Below the pieces are notes generated by a model. That model saw only the letters and a list, made by a program, of their open reading frames with translations. It did not search any database and was not told the DNA's origin. A stretch of 64,000 bases of DNA from Apteryx mantelli (taxonomy: Eukaryota; Chordata; Aves; Apterygiformes; Apterygidae). Below are positions 16,801 to 28,014 of the stretch, one piece after another. How positions within the stretch are numbered: position 1 is the first letter of the stretch; the number at the start of each line of letters is the position of its first letter. The position numbers and the translations under genes were made by a program. The stretch covers positions 992,001-1,056,000 of the forward strand of contig NC_090012.1 of assembly GCF_036417845.1 (NCBI RefSeq), written 5' to 3'.

Positions 16801-19800
16801 ATTTGGGCACCGAGGCCGAGAGCTGGAAGGAGCCGGGCTGCGAGGCGTGCGCGGGCCGGGGCGTCTCGGCCGCGGGCGCTTTGTAAGCGGAGTAACCCGG
16901 CCGCGAGGTCAGGCTGCTACAAAACACAAGCCGGTGAGAGCCAGGCTCGCTGCGGGGACGGGGTACGTGCGCGCGGCCGCCGGCACCCGGGCCGAGCCCC
17001 GGCTGCTTCGGGAGCTCGCTGGGGCGCCGTTCCCCCCCTTCCCCAAAAAGCCCCCTCTCCGAGCAGCTGCAAAGCTGGGGCCTCTCGGAGGACCTTCCCC
17101 CCCAGCGCCGGGGCCGGCACCGAGCTCGCCGTGCAGCTGGCCACGCCGCCGTCCCCCAGGCACAAACTCCGGCCTGGCGGGACGAGGCGAGGGCGACCGA
17201 CCAGCCGCGGAGCCACCAACCCACCTGGGCTGCTTGAAGGGGTCGGGGCTGCTCCCGGGGGCTCCGGCCGCCGGCGCGTACAGCTTGGGCCGGTAGCCTT
17301 TGCCCTGGCCGCCGGCGCTGACGGTGGGCGACGACTCTCTCTTCTTGTCCCCGGGGCGGGCGCCGTTCTCGTGCAAGCCGGCGTAGGGCGCCTTGGGGAG
17401 CTTGTCCCGCTGCGGCAGCGGGCGCGAGGGCTTGGGGCCGCCGCAGCCGGGGCTGGAGGCGTAGAGCGCGGTGTCGATGCCGCTGTCGCTGGAGCCGCCT
17501 TTGGAGAGCGGGTCCGGCTCGGCCTCGCCGGCGTCGGCGGCGTCGAACCAGCGCTCGTCGCTGTGGCTGCTGGAGGCGTTGCTGGACAGCGTGTTGCTGC
17601 TGGAGTGGCTCGAGTACTGCGCCTCGCCCTGCAACGGCAGCCGCAGCCCCCGGCGCTGAGCCCTGCCCCTCACCCCGGCGTCTGGGCTCCATCTTGGGGA
17701 TGCCCAGGAGGGGCACAGCCCCAAAAGGGAGGGGGAAAAGCGGGGCAGGGGGCTTGCACGGAGTCCTGCACAGGGGACTCTGGGCTCGCCCCTCGGACAA
17801 GCCAAATTTCCCCGGACCGGTGGCCGAGCGCTCTCAGCCCTGCGGGGCCGCCGAGGCCTCCCGGGGGCTGGGGGCAAGGGCAGCACCGCGGCCCCGGGCG
17901 GCTCCACTCACTTTCGAATGCCGGTTGGGAGAGTCCTTGCCCGCCAGCTCCTGCCTGCTGGACCGCTTGCTCCCGCCGCTCGCCGCCGCCGCCGCCGCGG
18001 GGAGCCTCGACTGCGCCGGCACGTGCCACAGCGGCTCTGCAACGAGTCACAACCCGCAACGTCACCTCGGGGCCGCTGGGTCGCTCTGCCCGGGGGCAGA
18101 GACCTTTGCAGCAGGCGCGGGGAGCAAACGGGGCTCTTGGGGCAACGGCTGGTGGCGGGGCAGGGCTGCGCCGCCGTCCTTACCCGGCTTGTGCCTCTCC
18201 ATGGTGCTCTCGTGGCTGGTGAGTCCCCCGGACGAGGAGTCGCCGCTGGAGGCCGCGTCGTGGCCGGCATGCGGCTCGAAGGGCAGCAGCGGCCGCTGCG
18301 AGGCCGCGTATCTGGGGAGGGAAGGAGAAAGGTGACGGCCGGGGGCAGCCGGCCCAGTGCGGCAGTCCCAGCGTGATGCGGGGCGCAGGGTGACCCACGC
18401 CGTGCTGCCAGGCCAGCTCCAGATTTGCCTTGCTCCGGGCTCGCTCCAGCCAGCTCTTGACAGCCTCCACGGAGGTCTGTGCCTGACTGTCCTCACGGGG
18501 ACAGATTTTTTTCCTCGGTGGGAAATGACCTTTTTGGAAGGGGCTGGAGGGGGCCAGGCTTGCCCGGGGCCACGGGGCGCAGGAGGGAGGATGCTCCTTG
18601 CCCGGGGTCGGCCTTGCCCGCGCGGGCGCTCCGGCATCAGCCTACCTCTCCGGAGACGGCTTATAGCGGGCGTAGGCGGCTCCGCTGGTGCCTGGGGTGG
18701 AGAAGCTGCCCGAGGGCTGCCGGTAGGGCTGGACCCTCTCTGCTCCGGCTGGCGAGGACGAGGTGGGGTGGGGGGTTTCGGGGAAGCTGACCGGCCTGGT
18801 CCCACGGAGACATGCGGGAAAGGGGTTACGTTCGCTCCCGGCAGCCTCCTCGTTCCACCCCGAGGAGTCGCCCGGCCAGAAACGCTCCCGCACCCCGGCC
18901 TCGAGCCCATGCGCTCCTCCGGCGCCGTGGATAACGGAGCAATTCACCGAGGGCAGTGGCGAGGCTCCTGCCAGGAAGGCCGGGAGCCGCGGAAGCGGGC
19001 AAGGGGAGCACCGAATGGGAAAGCGGGGAGGAAGCGAGCAGCGGCTTTGCGTGCAGAGCATTCCCGTGCAACAGCGGCTCGGGGCTTGCGGAGGGGATGC
19101 TCAGGGCTCGCCAGCACCGGCGGCCGCTGCAACGCGCTGCCCTCGGGCTCCGCTCCAGGTCCCCGTGGCCTTGGCCCCATGGAGGGACACAGAGTGGGAA
19201 GGGCCTGGAGACCCCCCTGTTTCTCTGGGCATGCAGCATGGCCAGCGAGCGCTCCGGCTGCTCCGGCGAGCAGGTAAGCGGAGACCATACAGGGGGGGAA
19301 GCGCCTCCCTGCTGCTGCAGGCAGAGCGCGGGGCTCGGGAACGGGTTATTTCTAGCAAACAGCCGCGGCGGCCGCTTCCGAGCCGGGGGCTGGACAAGGC
19401 GCTTGACGGCTGCGGCCGCATCTCTGGGCCGGGCCGGGCAGAGCACGTCTGCGCGCCGGTTCGGAGGCCGCCGGTAAAACACCCGCGAGAGCAGCAGGCG
19501 TCACAAAGCGCGGGGGAAGGCGAGACGAAGCGGCAGCTCCGTTCCCGGGAGCCGGGAGCGCTCGGCGCGGCGGCGGCGCTCCGCCTTACCTCTTGCTGTG
19601 CAGGGGCTGCGGCTCGCGGTAGGGGACGACGGCGGGCTGCTTGGGAGCCCGGCCGAGGGACTGGGCCTGCGCGAGGGGCAGCGGCTCGGACCATTTGCCC
19701 GGCGGCGGCGGCGGCGGTGCCGCGTTGTGCGAGGCTGGGCCGCTCCACTGCCAGGCGGAGTTGCTGCGGTACGGGGGCCGGTAGCCGGCCGGCAGGCTCT

Positions 19801-22800
19801 CCGGCTCGCCCTTGTGCTCCATGCCACTCGTCTCCAATGACTCGGCCCATCCCCTGCAAAGCAAACGCTGCTTTCGTCTCCGCTCAGGAAGCCGGGCCGA
19901 TGCCGCCGGGAGCGGCGCCCCGCGGGGGGGGGCCCGGCTCCCCCCGTGGGTGGCAGCCGAAAGCACCCCTTCCCCGGGGAAGCAGCGTCCCGCCGGCGCG
20001 GGGCCGGGCTATTTAATCACACGCGGCTCTATCGGTGAGATCATCTTCCTGCGATGCGCGAGGGCAACGTGTGGAGCAGGCGACCTACTTAGCCACGCGC
20101 GGGGGAGAGCGAACCACGGCAGCCTAAAAATAGCTCCCCAACCCGGCAGGAAGGGGCTCTTCAGCCAGGTTTCCCCGCGCCGCCGAGCCGAAGGGACGGA
20201 GGCACCGGCTGGGAGCCGACCCCATCCGCATCTGCAGCTCGCCGCCCCGGGAAGCGGCAGCGTGCGGCATTGTGGCGATGGCACGGGGGGGGCCAGCGCC
20301 GACCCACTCCCTGTGCCGGCATTGGGAAAGGAGCCGGCCGCGATCCCGGCACCTAAAGCAGCCTCGTGGCCGGGGGAAAGGGCACCCGCGGGACCCCGGG
20401 ACTGGCCCCGCTCGGCTCCACGCTCAGGTGCCCGCGCGGAGGGCGGAGATCCCACCCAGGACCAGGTCGGATTCTGGAGAGCCTCGGCAGCACCCTCGGA
20501 GCCAAGCGACACGACCGATGTCCCTACCGTAACGCCGCCTGTCCGGGAGGAGCCGCGCGCTCTCCCTTTCACAGAAAGCCGGCTCGTTTGTCATCGTATT
20601 AAGTGACAGAAAGGAGATATCCGCCAAAGCCCAGGTTCTTTGCTGTGGCTAAACCGCCCTTATTGACTTTAACTGGACTTTTCAAGGTTGCAGACATGAA
20701 ACCGATGGATGGGAAGGTTCCTACAGGCAATGCCTGCTCATCCCCGTGTCCGAGGTCCCCTGCCAACCCTTGGCGTCTAGGAGACGGGGCCAAGGTTGCA
20801 GAAGGATCCCAGACTTGCAGAGCCCGAGCCCCAGGGACTTGTAACGGGACAGTGGTGGCGGCTCCCCCAACGACCCCCCGTTGCTGCCACGGCACCGCGA
20901 CGCGGAGCTGCCTGCCCAGAGACTCCGCCGAGGTGGCCCCCGGACGCTACCTGCGAGGCACCCCGTCCTCGTGCGGCGGGATGATGACGACTTTGACGGT
21001 GACGGACGTCCGCAGCAGGTCGATCATCTGGTCGTGGGTGAGCGTCACCACGGCCACTTTGCAGATCTCCACCAGCCGGCTGCCCTGCCGGAGGCCGGCC
21101 TGCCAGGCGAAGCCGTAGTCCTCCACCTCGGCCACGGTGCCGTCGTACTTCACGTGGAAGCCCAGCTGGCCCAGCCCGTTCCTCCGCAAGGTCATGTCCA
21201 CGGTCTCGCAGCCGGAGGTCATAACCTGGGGCAGCGGCAGAGATGGTCACCCCCGGCCCTGGAGGTTTACTGCTGCCTGTCCCGACTCCGGCCAAAGCCT
21301 GCGGCCGAGCGAGGCAAATGCTCGGTGCCCCTGCCACGTTTCTGCTTTCAGATGGCTCTGGAGGATGCAAAACCCACTTGGCCTCCAGAAATCCTCCTCT
21401 CACATCCGACTGCCACCTTCCTGCCAGGTGGCTGACCAGGCGAGACCTCCTTCAGCACCGCACACTCCCTGCACCTCGTCTGTGCTCCCTTCCAGGCACC
21501 ACGTTTGCATCCGTCGGGAAGGGCCGAGCCGAGAGCTTGCAGCGGAACAACCCACCAACGCTTTGCCGTGGCTTCCTCCAGCCTGCTGCCCCGACCGTGT
21601 GCGGCGTTCCCAGCCCTGTTCGCTCGACAGCCCTAAAGCGCACTGTCCTCCCGCACCTTGGAGCTCCTGGGTTCTCCCCTTCTCTAACCACGGGTGCAAA
21701 GGGCAGCCAGCCCCTCTGCAGACCTCCTGCAGGGCCCAGGTGAGTCCACTGCCTCTTCTCAAAGCCCAGATCTCCCCTACTTAGATGAAGGTAGTCTGAA
21801 CGTGTCCACTGCTTTGGAATGGGCCCTACACAAACTACAAAGAAAACACTACAGAGGTTTTCCAGGTGCAAAGCGAGCGGCTTACCTTGAGCCTCTGCAC
21901 AATCTCTTTGATGTCATCGGGGCCGCCCTCAGCTGCCCGGATGAAAATATGGTCCCCGCGGCCATAGAAGATCTTGATGGCGGAAGCGTCTGCGGTCCAG
22001 CCGATCACGTCCCCGCAGAAGCAGTTGAACACCACCTCCTTGGTGCTCAGATCGAGCAGGACGACGAACTCATTGGAGATACCCAAGACGCAGTCTATCT
22101 CCGCTCCCTGGGCAAAGTCCTGCGCGGAGACGCGCCACGCTATGGCTCCCGCGCTGTGCTGCTCCGCTCCCGCCCGGGCTTTCGTCTTCTCCTTCTTTTT
22201 GGAGGCGAGCGAGATGAGGTTGAACTTCCCGGTGGAGTCGATGGGCGTGTTGGTGACGCAGTTCTCGGCCAGGTCTTTCAGGTACTCCTGCCGGGTCCGC
22301 GTCGCCATGGTGTGGAACTTGTCCGACTTGTGGGCGGCGTTCTCCGCGTTGATCACCTTGGCCAGCAAGAAGTCTCTAAAGACGTCGGACTTGCGGAAGG
22401 TAACGCCGCTAGGGATGGGGGGCCCAAAGGGCGGGACGTCTTTGGATCTGGTCACAGCCACACTTGGAGGGGAAAAGGGAAAAATCACTCGCTGTCCCTG
22501 GCAGGACAGCAGCCCTGCAAAGCCCCCTTGAAGGCTCGGGGAGCTCCTAGCTCCCCACGCCGCTCCCTGCCCAGCCGCTGCCATGAGCACCAGGAGCAGA
22601 GCTCCCGCTCGGCGCCGCGACAGTGGCACCACTTCGAAGAGGCAAGAGGCCCGGGAGAAACCTCCGAAAGTGCCGCCACCCCCACGCAGGCTGAGGAGCG
22701 CGCCCGGCCTCACGCTTCACCCGCCCTCCGAGCACGCTCCGAGCAAAGCGAGTCCCGGAGCCAGAGCCCGGGGCCGCCCTGGCCGAGGAGCCGGGCCGGG

Positions 22801-25800
22801 GCGCTGCAGGGCGCAGGAGCGGCAGCGAAGGGCGTTTGGTGGGTGCAGGCAAGCTGAGCCCAGCCCGGCGCGGAGGAGCACCGGGCGCCCGAGCGCTCGG
22901 AGCCGGCAGCCACGGTTAGCAGCGGGTCAGGCTTACCTATAACAAACATTATCAGTGCAAGGGTTGTGGACGCGGACAATGATAAAGACATGCTGGAAGT
23001 GCGATCGGATATTCTGGGGAGTGAAGGGCAATGCTCCGGGCTCTTGAAAGATGATTGTAACTATGTCATTTCCTATGTGCCTCTTCCTCAGTAACTAGCG
23101 AGGTAAGGGGGGAAAAAAAAACAAAACGTATTAGTAGTGTCCGTGGCCTGACGGCACACGGTGCCCTGGTCCCCGGGAGCCTCTTTGTTAGGTGTTAGAA
23201 AGCAACACAGAGTGACCGAGGTGCAGCGGCAGCGAGGTTCGCTCCTCCGCCACGGCCAGGCACGCCGGCAGCCGGAGAAGCGGGCTGGACCCCGGGCTGG
23301 GCTGCCATCTCCGAGCCGCCTGAGCTCAGAGCCTTAAAACAGGCGTCACCCGAGGGGACGAGGGGCTCCCGGTCCCCTCCTCTGAGCCCCCTTCGCCACA
23401 GGACTCTGCAGGGGCTCCCGAACGGCGCTGGGGTGCGCGGCTCACCTGCTGCCTGTTGTTGGGGGTGTACGGGAGCATGGTGGAGACGTGGAACATGATC
23501 TCGTAGTCCTGGTAGGTGGTGTACAGGGAGTGGGTGCCCGTGGAGTCGGCTGCAAGGGAACGGAGGCCGTCGGGAAGCGGCTCCGAGGGAAGCGGAGGCA
23601 TCCGGCCCCAGGCAGCCCCGAGCCCCGCGCTCGGAGGGACCCGGCGCCCGGATGGGGCGGCACAGGCAGGGCCGGGACCCCGGTCCCAGCACCGGCACTT
23701 ACTCTTGGTGTCTAGCTGGGCGGCGTACTTGCTGAAGGCCTTGAGGCACACCTTCTCGCCGAGGAGGGAGAGGAACTCCTCAAAGGCAGGTCCCGCTTCC
23801 TCGTTGTTGTACATCTCCTCCTCGGAGCTCTGGCTGGCTTTGCAGTACAGGATGCCCACCTTGTGCTTCCGGCAGAGCTGCGGGCGGCAGGGCAGCGCTG
23901 AGCGCGGCCGCAGCACCCGCCCGTTCTCGCCTCCCCGAGGCCGCCGGGCTCGGGCGCTCCCGGGTCTCGCAGCCAGGGCTTCGCGCCCCTCCTGCTCCGC
24001 AGAGCTTCCAGCCGAGCAGCTCACGAAGAGGTTAAAAGCAGGTGCCGCGGCCGGCCCGGCAGCAGAGTGGCGCCCAGCAGGTCGGGACTTGCACGCTCTC
24101 GCTTTACGCACCAGTAAATTACAACAGGCTGCTGCGAAGGAGTCTGCTAGGAGCAGGGCAGCGCAATGATGCTGTCACCCGGGAGGCCGTGAAATTGGGG
24201 ATCGGCTCCCGCCTTGCTCTGGCATTCAGCCTCGGACCAGTGTCCGAGCGAGACCCCAGCCGGGCTTCCAGGAGCCCTCCGCATCCTGGTGCTGCCAGCA
24301 GGCCGGGGACACCGGAGCGCTGGTGTGCCTGCATGGCTCCCAGCCACCGGCACGGGGCTGCGAGGCCCGGGATGGCTTTGGCAGCTGGGGGCACTGGCAA
24401 GATGTTGGCACGGGAGGACGGCTGCTCCATCGCTGCGGAGCCTCTCCAACCCCGGGAGAAACTCGGGAAAGGGGCTGCTGGCGCCAGAGCCCCCCTCTGC
24501 AGCCGGGACCCCGGAGGCGGCGCCCAGCCTGGCCCGCGAGGAGCCGCCGCGGCCGGGGACCCCCTGGCCCCACTCACCCCTTGCTCGTCGAGCTTCAGGA
24601 GCTGCTCCGTGACCTTGGGCGTGCTCATGGCGAGCCGCAAGCAGTGGATGTTGAGCTCGGGGATCACATACTCCAGCGCGTCCTTCAGCGGCAGCCCGCG
24701 GACCGTCCCGTGCTTGGTGGTGGTGGGAGTGGCGTCCTCGAGGATGGAGCCGCGCAGGGTGACGAGCTGGGAGAGGAGGGGGAGAGGGCTTGTGGAGCAC
24801 CCCCGTTTCCCACAGGCGAGCGCACGCGGCTCACAACGGGCGCGTTGTTCTCGCCTGGGAACAACAGCCTTTTGTGAGAGGCTCCCGAAGCCTCCCTATG
24901 GAAATTGTGATTAAAAGTAAGACGGAGATGGCTGCGATAGGGAGGACGGGGGCATGCCTGCGCTTGCGGCCCGGGACGCCCGCGAGTGTCTGAGCTAACA
25001 CGGCGCTGAGCTCCTCTGGAGGAAGGGCTTGTGCAATCGCTCGCTGCAGCTCGGTTACGCTGCTCCGGGGTCCTCTGCCACCGGGACGGGACGGGGCTCG
25101 GCAGCCAGGCACACGGGGACTGCGCGTCCCCCTGCAGCCGCCGCGCTCCACCTGGCACCGGGTGCTGCATGTGCACTGTCCCCACCCAAGAAAAGCCTCG
25201 GGCAAAGCTCAAGCCTGGCAAAGGGGGTGACAGTCAACTCGTCATGCGCCCCTTCGCTCCGGAGATGCCACGGGAGGCCTGGGAAGCCCCATCCCACGTG
25301 GAGTCGCCCCTGTTGAATCCCAGCTCAAACCCCATTAGAGCAAGAATGCAGCGAGGCCGACAGCCCTGCTGAGAGCTGGCCGGGCCCTTGCAGCGCTGCG
25401 GGGAGCCGGGCAGGAGCGGGGACCCTCGGCTGGTCCCTCGCTGCAGCACGCGGAGAGCACGGCGCGATTGCAGGGCCCCGCCGAGCCCAGGAGCAACGCT
25501 GCCACCGGTCCGGGGTGCAAAAAACCTGCTGTTTCCCCACTCTGGCTGCTCGGCTCGCTGCTCACGCCCTCTGCCGGCACCTGCCCCGGAGGAGAGCGCA
25601 GATCCGCTCCTCCGGAACGGCAGCCGGTCACCTCCCTGCCCAGCCGGCTCCTGCGCCGTGAGCAGTAACTCTTGCACCATCGCGGCTGCAGCCAGCTCCG
25701 GCTGGACGCCGGACGCACTCCGAGTCCTCCAGCGATTAATTGCCCAGCTGCTCCCGTGCCAGAGCTCAGGCCCCGACACGCATCCCACCCCGAGCGGCAG

Positions 25801-27993
25801 CTGCAGACGAGCGCCGCGAGGTGTTGCAGAGGCCCCAGCGCTTGTGGGGACAGGGTGCGGGGTGGACTTGCGGCGGGGGCCACTGTTTCAGGGTGCTCGT
25901 AGCTCCCTGCTCCGGCCAGCAGCACAGGTAGGGAGCTTCCCACTCAGCCCACCTTTGGGAGCTTGCTTCAAAGCCCCCCGTGGGTGGGAGAAACCAGCCC
26001 TCGGGGTCTACCGACAACCCTACGGGGCGAACAGCCCGGCTGCTCCGGTTGCAGTGACGTACCTCGCTGGTCCGGAAGATGATCCTGTACTGGTACTGGG
26101 GGCCGTGGTCCTTGTGATCCTCCAGCTTCTCCCGCTTGATGCTCACGGCCACCGGGCCCAGCTTCTCGTCCACCCCGAAGTAGTTGGAGTGCTCTGCAAA
26201 GAAACGGGGGCGGAGGAGCTGCCGTTGCGGAGCGGGGGCACGGTGCATCCCTGCCACCGCGAGGAGGTGCCGAGGGAGGCGGCGGACCCCTTGAACGCGA
26301 GGACCTCCCAGCACAGCGGTGCCGGGGGCTTCGCGCTGCCGCCGGGCCAGTTTACACGGAGCCGGGTGCACGCCGGTGACGCTACGCCCGTGCCTGCTTT
26401 GGAGGCAGGATTCGGCTGCGCCCCCCGAGGATCTCCGCCAAAGACACCAGGCACGTGGGAAGGGAGGGTCTGCGCTAGCTCTCCCACGGGCTCCGCTCTC
26501 AAGCGTGATGCTGGACCCCAGCCCCAAGCCCTGCCCTGGCAGCCCCTACCTTTGCCGTGGAAATGGTCCCGGTAGTAGCGGGCCCCCAGGTCCACGTGCT
26601 CGACGCTGTAGTGCTTGAGCCGGCTGGGGTTCCTCTGCAGCTCCTTGGGGACCTCCAGCACGGAGATGCTGGCGTTGGTGCAGTGCACGTTGAGGGAGGG
26701 CTCCAGGAAGCCGCCGTCGGCCGCCGGCCCGCCGGGCGAGCCGGCCGAGGCCTTGGAGAAGCTGACGTTGCGCTCGCTCATGCCACCGATCTCGTTGCGG
26801 AAGTGGGGGCAGCTGAGCAGCAGGTCGTTGCTGTTGTTGTCCCCCAGGTCGTGCTCCAGGTTCTCCTTGTAGTTGAGGTCCTCGGTGCTGGCGAAGGCAG
26901 GGTCCAGCCCGCCCAGCCCGTAGGCGCGCGAGAGGGCCGCGGAGACGGCCGAGGCGGCCGAGGCGCCCGTGGTGGTGTTCCTCCGCTGCGCCACGACGGC
27001 GCGGTTGGCGGCCACGGCGTTGAGGTCGAAGAGCATGCTCTGCACGTCGTAGTGGGCGAAGCTCTTCTGGCACAGCCAGGCCTTGCCCGCCTCGGGCGCC
27101 CGGCCCTCCTCCGGCTCCTTCCCGGGCTCCCCCTCGTTCCGGCTGCTCCGCAGCTTCTTGAAGATGGAGTCGCCTCCCGCCTCCCCCTTGGGGCCCTTCT
27201 TGCGCGGCTTCTCCTTCGGCTGCGAGGGCAGCTCGTCGCGGGGCAGCGTCGGGCCGTTCCTGGCCTCCGCCTTGGCAGCGCCGGCCGGGAAGAGGCCGGG
27301 GGCGCCGGCGGGGTCCGCGCGGAGCAGCTCGCCGAGGCGCTCGGGCGTCGCGGCCCGCAGGTCCGGCTTCTTGTTGCGGAACTCGTTGAGCATGTCGAAG
27401 AAGCTCTGCTCCGAGATGCCCTGGACGTCGATGGAGGACGTGCTGCCGTACTCGCGGAAGAGCGGCGCGCCCCCCGCCAGCTTCGCCCCCCGCGGCTCCA
27501 GCTGCTCCTCCGGGTCGCACTCGCTGAGCGTGATCTCGCTGTTGCTCCTGTGGCGCAGCGGGGCGAAGGCCCGGCCGGGCGACCGGGGCCAGACGTCCTG
27601 AAACTCCACGTCCTTGGACCTGCGCCGCGCCAGGCGGTGCAGGGCTTTGAGCCCCGCGCCGCCACCGCCGCCGCTGCCGGCACCGGCCGGCTGCTGCCCG
27701 TTCTGGAGGCCGCGGGGCGAAGCGGCGTCCCTGCCGGCGGCTGCCTCGGCGTCTCTGCACGGGCTCGGCGCGGCCGGCTCCTTCGGGGCCTCCCTCTTGG
27801 GGGGCCAGTCGGCGATGCGGGCGCGCACCCCCATTTTGGGCACGGCCGGCGTGGCGGTGGCGGCGGCCGGGCGGGGGGCGGCCGGGCCCTCGCCGCCCGC
27901 CTGCGGCACGCTGCCGTTGTGCGCCCAGTAGCCTGGCGGATAGTGGTCCGCGGGCCGGGCACCGGGCAGCCCTTCCTTGGGGAAGGAGGTCAT
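13670..27993 (-). CDS. SIPA1L3: SIPA1L3 (signal-induced proliferation-associated 1-like 3, RapGAP/PDZ protein), all coding exons
   Basis: SIPA1L3 (SPAR3) is a Rap GTPase-activating protein linked to cell polarity, cytoskeleton and lens development. Twenty coding exons with consistent phases join to about 1,732 codons (human 1,781). In coding order they are 27993-26550, 26193-26063, 24766-24578, 23877-23703, 23549-23446, 23094-22937, 22462-21886, 21225-20951, 19853-19590, 18795-18646, 18311-18184, 18036-17912, 17628-17225, 16916-16701, 16097-15935, 15794-15593, 15228-15083, 14304-14187, 14094-14013 and 13819-13670. Landmarks are [18 protein letters not shown], the RapGAP domain (about residues 530-770) with KRHIGND carrying the Asn thumb (about N690), a PDZ domain (about 932-1010, GQLGF loop), [15 protein letters not shown], the conserved [20 protein letters not shown] block and the C-terminal coiled coil ending EKKEL. 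It is tail-to-tail with DPF1, as in human. One exon has a 2-bp frameshift (see 15135-15141). Confidence 0.95.
14013..14094 (-). CDS. SIPA1L3: SIPA1L3 exon: [20 protein letters not shown]
   Basis: The exon carries the first coiled-coil heptads ([18 protein letters not shown]). Phase 2 in, phase 0 out. Confidence 0.95.
14187..14304 (-). CDS. SIPA1L3: SIPA1L3 exon: [20 protein letters not shown]
   Basis: The acceptor is TTGCAG and the donor GTGAGG. The PTPRSTPTM end matches the Thr/Pro-rich linker of the human protein. Confidence 0.95.
15083..15228 (-). CDS. SIPA1L3: SIPA1L3 exon: [20 protein letters not shown], with 2-bp frameshift
   Basis: The first part reads MMPLPDT in the correct frame. 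Beyond it the expected [17 protein letters not shown] is found only in another frame. The exon is 146 nt where the flanking phases require 144. The extra dinucleotide lies in GTGTGT (plus strand, 15136-15141). Confidence 0.93.
15593..15794 (-). CDS. SIPA1L3: SIPA1L3 exon: [20 protein letters not shown]
   Basis: [20 protein letters not shown] is nearly invariant in SIPA1L proteins, and [20 protein letters not shown] follows the human order. It belongs to the conserved C-terminal SIPA1L family region. Confidence 0.95.
15935..16097 (-). CDS. SIPA1L3: SIPA1L3 exon: [20 protein letters not shown]
   Basis: This is the most conserved block of the C-terminal SIPA1L domain: [14 protein letters not shown] follows directly. 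The acceptor region reads CAGGCAG; only the upstream AG keeps the frame. Confidence 0.96.
16701..16916 (-). CDS. SIPA1L3: SIPA1L3 exon: [26 protein letters not shown] acceptor
   Basis: The acceptor reads TAGCAG, so two frame-preserving starts (16916 or 16913) differ by one serine. Human alignment (SDMGSR against SSLTSR) favours the first. Phase 2 in and out. Confidence 0.93.
17225..17628 (-). CDS. SIPA1L3: SIPA1L3 exon: [34 protein letters not shown]
   Basis: A serine-rich, presumably disordered segment with [20 protein letters not shown] and [12 protein letters not shown], both aligned to human SIPA1L3. The middle is shorter and more Ala/Gly-rich than human. Confidence 0.95.
17912..18036 (-). 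CDS. SIPA1L3: SIPA1L3 exon: [20 protein letters not shown]
   Basis: EPLWHVPAQ and [16 protein letters not shown] match human. The intervening alanine run is a GCC/GCG expansion. Confidence 0.94.
18184..18311 (-). CDS. SIPA1L3: SIPA1L3 exon: [20 protein letters not shown]
   Basis: [17 protein letters not shown] is conserved with human ([17 protein letters not shown]). The donor is GGGTAAGG. Confidence 0.95.
18646..18795 (-). CDS. SIPA1L3: SIPA1L3 exon: [20 protein letters not shown]
   Basis: PVSFPETP and [13 protein letters not shown], then RYKPSPER, align with human. Phase 2 in and out. Confidence 0.95.
19590..19853 (-). CDS. SIPA1L3: SIPA1L3 exon: [18 protein letters not shown]
   Basis: It follows the PDZ exon: [29 protein letters not shown] and [13 protein letters not shown] match human. 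A short proline run is extra. Confidence 0.95.
20951..21225 (-). CDS. SIPA1L3: SIPA1L3 PDZ-domain exon
   Basis: It encodes nearly the whole PDZ domain: [20 protein letters not shown] with the carboxylate-binding GQLGF loop, then [20 protein letters not shown] and [20 protein letters not shown]. Almost identical to human; Cys replaces Trp in SGCETVDM. Confidence 0.97.
21886..22462 (-). CDS. SIPA1L3: SIPA1L3 exon: end of RapGAP domain and downstream module
   Basis: The 577-nt exon encodes [40 protein letters not shown], then [20 protein letters not shown] and [13 protein letters not shown]. It is among the most conserved parts of SIPA1L3. Confidence 0.97.
22937..23094 (-). CDS. SIPA1L3: SIPA1L3 RapGAP catalytic exon with Asn thumb
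   Basis: [20 protein letters not shown] corresponds to the Rap1GAP helix whose Asn (N290 there, KRHIGN) acts as the catalytic thumb. The Arg, His and Asn are all intact, so GAP activity is expected. [20 protein letters not shown] follows. Confidence 0.97.
23446..23549 (-). CDS. SIPA1L3: SIPA1L3 RapGAP exon: [20 protein letters not shown]
   Basis: Encodes [20 protein letters not shown], the strand leading to the catalytic helix. Phase 1 in, phase 0 out. Confidence 0.96.
23703..23877 (-). CDS. SIPA1L3: SIPA1L3 RapGAP exon: [20 protein letters not shown]
   Basis: [20 protein letters not shown] and [20 protein letters not shown] match the RapGAP core; conservative changes only against human. 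Confidence 0.97.
24578..24766 (-). CDS. SIPA1L3: SIPA1L3 exon: [14 protein letters not shown] to LKLDEQG
   Basis: Sixty-three phase-0 codons: [20 protein letters not shown] and [16 protein letters not shown]. Start of the RapGAP homology. Confidence 0.96.
26063..26193 (-). CDS. SIPA1L3: SIPA1L3 exon: [20 protein letters not shown]
   Basis: [20 protein letters not shown] and [12 protein letters not shown], the module preceding the RapGAP domain in SPA-1 family proteins. The acceptor TTTGCAG and donor GTACGT are clear. Confidence 0.96.
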
Positions 27994-28014
27994 AGTCCGA
28001 GGGGAGAGCCGAGC
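26550..28014 (-). CDS. SIPA1L3: SIPA1L3 first coding exon (start codon, N-terminal region, 21 nt of 5' UTR)
   Basis: The ATG at 27993-27991 opens [20 protein letters not shown], aligned with the start of human SIPA1L3 (shared WAxNGS and [18 protein letters not shown]). Other invariant stretches are [22 protein letters not shown]-like residues, [37 protein letters not shown] and [20 protein letters not shown]. Upstream, a pyrimidine-rich CTTCCCTCC...CTCAG acceptor at 28015-28016 suggests the exon begins at 28014, with the rest of the 5' UTR in a distant exon. A long antisense frame across this exon is a GC-rich shadow. Confidence 0.95.

Larger units (their letters stand above)
13820..26549 (-). 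other. SIPA1L3: Introns of the SIPA1L3 coding region
   Basis: The intervals between the exons listed (the longest at 14305-15082, 18796-19589, 19854-20950, 21226-21885, 23878-24577 and 24767-26062) hold ordinary GC-rich intron sequence. Unlike the NUMBL and DPF1 introns they contain no clear tandem array, mobile element or RNA gene. Confidence 0.7.
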
